Made by a program: the position numbers and the translations under genes
The notes under the pieces: generated by a model
Told to the model about the DNA's origin: nothing
Databases searched by the model: none
The model's input: only the letters and a program-made list of their open reading frames with translations
Part shown: in pieces, positions 30,656 through 32,936 of the stretch
Numbering within the stretch: position 1 is the first letter of the stretch
Layout of the letters: each line of letters starts with the position of its first letter
Assembly: GCA_947623925.1 (NCBI GenBank)
Contig: CANQID010000012.1
Coordinates: forward strand, 1-32,936
Origin: an uncultured Bacilli bacterium
Lineage (GTDB): Bacteria > Bacillota_I > Bacilli_A > RF39 > UBA660
Length of the DNA stretch: 32,936 nt
Direction: 5' to 3'

Positions 30656-31330
30656 CTATTCTGTTAGTAATAATCTAATACTAGAACCTTCTAAAACTCT
30701 TGTATTTGCTTCTGGTGATTGATAACTTATTTTATCTCCTGTACCAGAAAATTCTAAATTAAATCCTTTTAATTCTTTTTTAACATCTGAAACTGAATAT
30801 CCAACTACATTAGGGACAGTCACATATTTTTTCTCACCATAGTTATATTTTTTTTCTGTTGTTGTGTTTCTTTTTTCAATACCTAAAATTTCTATAGAAT
30901 CAGTAAGTATGCTTTTTGCTATAGGGGCTGCTACTGTACCTCCATACTGTGTTACCCCTTTAGCATTATCTATCGCTACATATACAACAATTTGTGGGTC
31001 ATCGGCAGGTAAAAATCCAATAAATGATACGATATAATTTCCTACCATATATTTTCCATCTTTTACTTTTTGAGCAGTTCCTGTTTTTCCTCCTACTCTA
31101 TATCCTTCTATATATGCAGGTCTTCCTGTACCATTTGTTACTACACTTTCTAATGTTTCTCTTACTTTTTTACTTGTTTCTTCACTTATAACTGTTCTTA
31201 CTTTAGTTGGATGATTTTCTTGTATTACTGTATTTGTAACAGGTTCGTTTAAACTTTTTACAACATATGGTTTATATAATGTCCCTCCATTTATTGCTGC
31301 ACTTACTGCTGTTATTTGTTGTAACGGGGT
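30656..31330 (-). pseudogene. 3' fragment of a class B penicillin-binding protein gene (SpoVD/PBP2B-like, PASTA domain), interrupted by a recombinase element
   Basis: The 224-codon fragment reads TPLQQITAVSAAINGG, TLYKPYVVKSLNEP, then the KTG box in GYRVGGKTGTAQKV, the block NYIVSFIGFLPADDPQ and a single C-terminal PASTA domain (VTVPNVVGYSVSDVKKELKG to the end). This is the last third of a class B transpeptidase. The SxxK and SxN motifs and the N-terminal half are missing. Family consensus places a glycine-rich segment before TPLQQ; here the frame instead enters recombinase-side DNA and meets TAG at 31354-31352. The fragment itself has no frameshift or stop, so it is not decayed, consistent with recent or reversible interruption. 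One PASTA domain favours SpoVD or a clostridial-type FtsI. mraY and ftsW follow. Confidence 0.88.
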
Positions 31331-32921
31331 ATAATAAATGAAACTTTTTGCCTAAATTATCAGAAAGTGTATTTATACTTTCTCCTGTCTTAATAAAAAT
31401 ATCTAATTTTATCTGTTTATAATTTTGCTTATGAACTATTATTCTATCTATTATTTCATTAAATACATCACTATAACATTTATCATCTTCTAAACACTTT
31501 TCTAATATCTTTTTTATTTCATTAATTTTGTTTTCAATATAATTTTTGTCTTTCTTGTTACATTTTAATTCATTCATTTTACTTTGGTAAATAACTAAAT
31601 CTTCATTTATTAAATCTATCTGTTTTTTGTAATCATCTTTAGATAAGTATTCCTCCATAACAAGTTCTAGTAATTTATCTTTTTTATTATTTAAAACTGA
31701 TATTTTAGATTCAATATTTTTTATTTCAATATCATTATTATTTGTTTCTAAATAATTTTTACATTCATTTAATATTTCATCAAAAATAGTATTTCTCCTT
31801 TTAAATAATTTATTAAACATATCTTTAAAAATTTCATCTAGTTCTAGTTCAAATACTCTAGGATTAGAACAACCTTTTAAACTTTCTTTCCTATATACTT
31901 GACATTCCCATACAGGATTATTCTTTCTCTTACCAGCACTTGATCTATGATAAGTTAAGTTATGACATCCACAATATATTTTCCCTGAATAAGTATATCT
32001 ATTTTGAAATACGCACTTTTTAACTGCTCTATTTGTAAAACTATCTTGTCTTTGTTTTAATTTAGTATTTGCTCGTTCCCATAGTTCTTCAGATACTATT
32101 GGTGGAACATTATCATAATCTTTATAAACAATCCAATCAGATTCATTTAATCTTTTCTTTTGTTTTGTACGATAATCTAATACTTTTGATTTATGCCCAC
32201 AGTAATATCCTTTATATTTAGGATTTTCAATAATTCTTGTAAGGATTGTTGTATCAATTCTTTTGCCAGTCCTACTTTTATATCCTAAACTATAAAGATA
32301 CCTTGATACTTTAGATAAACCATCAGTAGTATTAGCATATCTATCAAATATTATTTTTATCATTTCTGCTTGAGCTTCATCAATTACTAATTTTCCTTTA
32401 TCTTTTACATAACCATAAATATTAGAACATCCTAGTACCACACCATTATCAATACTTCTTTTCATACCAAATGAAACTCTTTCGGAAAGTCTCCTTACTT
32501 CATCTTGAGCAATTGAAGACATCATTGTAAGCCTAAGTTCAGAATCAGGTAATATTGTATTAATATTATCATTTAAGAAATATACGCCAACACCATTAGA
32601 TAAAAGTTCTTGCGTATACATAATACTATCTAATGTACTTCTTGAAAATCTTGATATTTCTTTGGTTAATATCAAATCAAATTTATGTCGTTTAGCATCT
32701 TCAATCATTCTTAAAAATTCTTCACGTTTTTTAACCTGTGTTCCTGATATTCCTTCATCGATATATGAACCTATAAATTCCCAGTTAGGAACTTTACTAA
32801 TATAATCATTAAAGAAGGATATTTGACTTTGTAAAGAATGTAATTGTTCATCTTTATCAGTTGATACTCTTGCATAAAAACATACTCTTAAATTTAATTC
32901 TTGTAATGGAACACCTTTCAT
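31272..32921 (-). CDS. Large serine recombinase (site-specific integrase)
   Basis: Phage/ICE-type integrase. The 549-residue protein has an N-terminal resolvase domain (CFYARVSTDKDEQ with catalytic S20; EISRFSRS with R91/R94), a Recombinase domain (IYGYVKDKGKLVIDEAQAEM, then NPKYKGYYCGHK), a zinc-ribbon region (IYCGCHNLTYHRS ... WECQVY ... GCSNPRVFE) and a coiled coil (about 390-480). AGGAATAATATT precedes the ATG at 32921. The frame crosses the attachment junction near 31330 and stops 56 bases inside the PBP gene, so about the last 19 residues (YPVTTNNSSKCSNKWRDII) are read from host DNA in a different frame from the PBP. No other element gene is inside the window. No terminator separates it from mraY-ftsW. 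Confidence 0.95.
   Translation of the reverse strand: MKGVPLQELNLRVCFYARVSTDKDEQLHSLQSQISFFNDYISKVPNWEFIGSYIDEGISGTQVKKREEFLRMIEDAKRHKFDLILTKEISRFSRSTLDSIMYTQELLSNGVGVYFLNDNINTILPDSELRLTMMSSIAQDEVRRLSERVSFGMKRSIDNGVVLGCSNIYGYVKDKGKLVIDEAQAEMIKIIFDRYANTTDGLSKVSRYLYSLGYKSRTGKRIDTTILTRIIENPKYKGYYCGHKSKVLDYRTKQKKRLNESDWIVYKDYDNVPPIVSEELWERANTKLKQRQDSFTNRAVKKCVFQNRYTYSGKIYCGCHNLTYHRSSAGKRKNNPVWECQVYRKESLKGCSNPRVFELELDEIFKDMFNKLFKRRNTIFDEILNECKNYLETNNNDIEIKNIESKISVLNNKKDKLLELVMEEYLSKDDYKKQIDLINEDLVIYQSKMNELKCNKKDKNYIENKINEIKKILEKCLEDDKCYSDVFNEIIDRIIVHKQNYKQIKLDIFIKTGESINTLSDNLGKKFHLLYPVTTNNSSKCSNKWRDII
31325..31336. other. Probable attachment-site junction of the integrated element
   Basis: PBP similarity begins at ACC-CCG-TTA-CAA (minus strand, from 31330) and recombinase-specific sequence lies on the other side. 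The crossover must be within or next to this interval. The other attachment site is beyond the window, so the exact core dinucleotide cannot be fixed. Confidence 0.6.
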
Positions 32922-32936
32922 AATATTATTCCTAAC

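Noticed and set aside
32896-32910. CCATTACAAGAA in the recombinase start (VPLQEL) resembles CCGTTACAACAA at the PBP junction (TPLQQ), as if both attachment sites were in the window.
   Set aside because: The bases upstream do not encode the PBP segment expected before TPLQ, a proper ribosome binding site precedes the recombinase ATG, and a match of this size is unremarkable in such AT-rich DNA. The other site is more likely beyond the window.
1-32936. Recoded genetic code (TGA as tryptophan), as in Mycoplasma relatives.
   Set aside because: Conserved tryptophans are encoded by TGG, and TGA acts as stop at the end of genes such as rsmE and the 74-residue gene.
1-32936. tRNA or rRNA genes, CRISPR arrays or insertion sequences.
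   Set aside because: No cloverleaf, rRNA core, regularly spaced repeat or transposase was found on either strand by eye.

Overview
The window is very AT-rich DNA with the standard genetic code (Trp is TGG and TGA acts as stop). Almost every gene lies on the minus strand. The Shine-Dalgarno sites are strong (AGGAGG, GGTGA). The gene order is that of low-GC Bacillota: rpmA-prp-rplU next to spoIVFB-spoIVFA-mreD-mreC-radC and a SPOR-like gene, infC-rpmI-rplT behind an L20-type leader, and mraY-ftsW behind a PASTA-containing penicillin-binding protein. Together this suggests an uncultured, probably gut-associated member of the Bacilli/Erysipelotrichia/RF39-like lineages. SpoIVFA, SpoIVFB, a Cse60-like protein and a SpoIIB-position protein suggest a spore former or a descendant of one.

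Layout. 1-4.6 kb: valS under a valine T-box, and metG with its own promoter. 4.7-9.5 kb: rplU-prp-rpmA, with a leader and a promoter buried in the end of spoIVFB, preceded by a morphogenesis/sporulation operon (SPOR-like, radC, mreC, mreD, spoIVFA, spoIVFB). mreB is absent here. 9.6-11.3 kb: a CDP-alcohol phosphatidyltransferase on the plus strand and two membrane proteins of unknown role. 11.3-12.8 kb: infC-rpmI-rplT with an attenuator leader; L20 carries an extra C-terminal Rho_N/SAP-like domain. 12.85-13.22 kb: a compact pair of convergent RNAs that looks like a type I toxin-antitoxin locus. 13.2-18.8 kb: clpC, cse60-like, an ASCH gene, a 50-residue protein and recD2. 18.8-26.1 kb: two unknown genes, then an apparent eight-gene operon (pilin-like, lspA, rluD, rhomboid, pilin-like, rsmE, an unknown membrane protein, mtaB). 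26.1-28.2 kb: a HerA-like ATPase (DUF853) on the plus strand and an orphan membrane protein. 28.2-32.9 kb: ftsW, mraY and the 3' third of a penicillin-binding protein gene cut by DNA carrying a large serine recombinase.

The two most striking points are these. (1) A serine-recombinase element is integrated inside a cell-wall transpeptidase gene, directly at its conserved TPLQQ motif. The recombinase reading frame runs on into the host gene in another frame, so its last residues are encoded by host DNA, and mraY-ftsW are cut off from their usual upstream promoter. (2) Between clpC and infC, a plus-strand RNA whose 5' and 3' ends pair encodes a short hydrophobic peptide and is met by a convergent antisense RNA with its own promoter. 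This is the architecture of a type I toxin-antitoxin module.

Functions were assigned from motifs read by eye. Promoters and terminators come from pattern and spacing. No database search was run.
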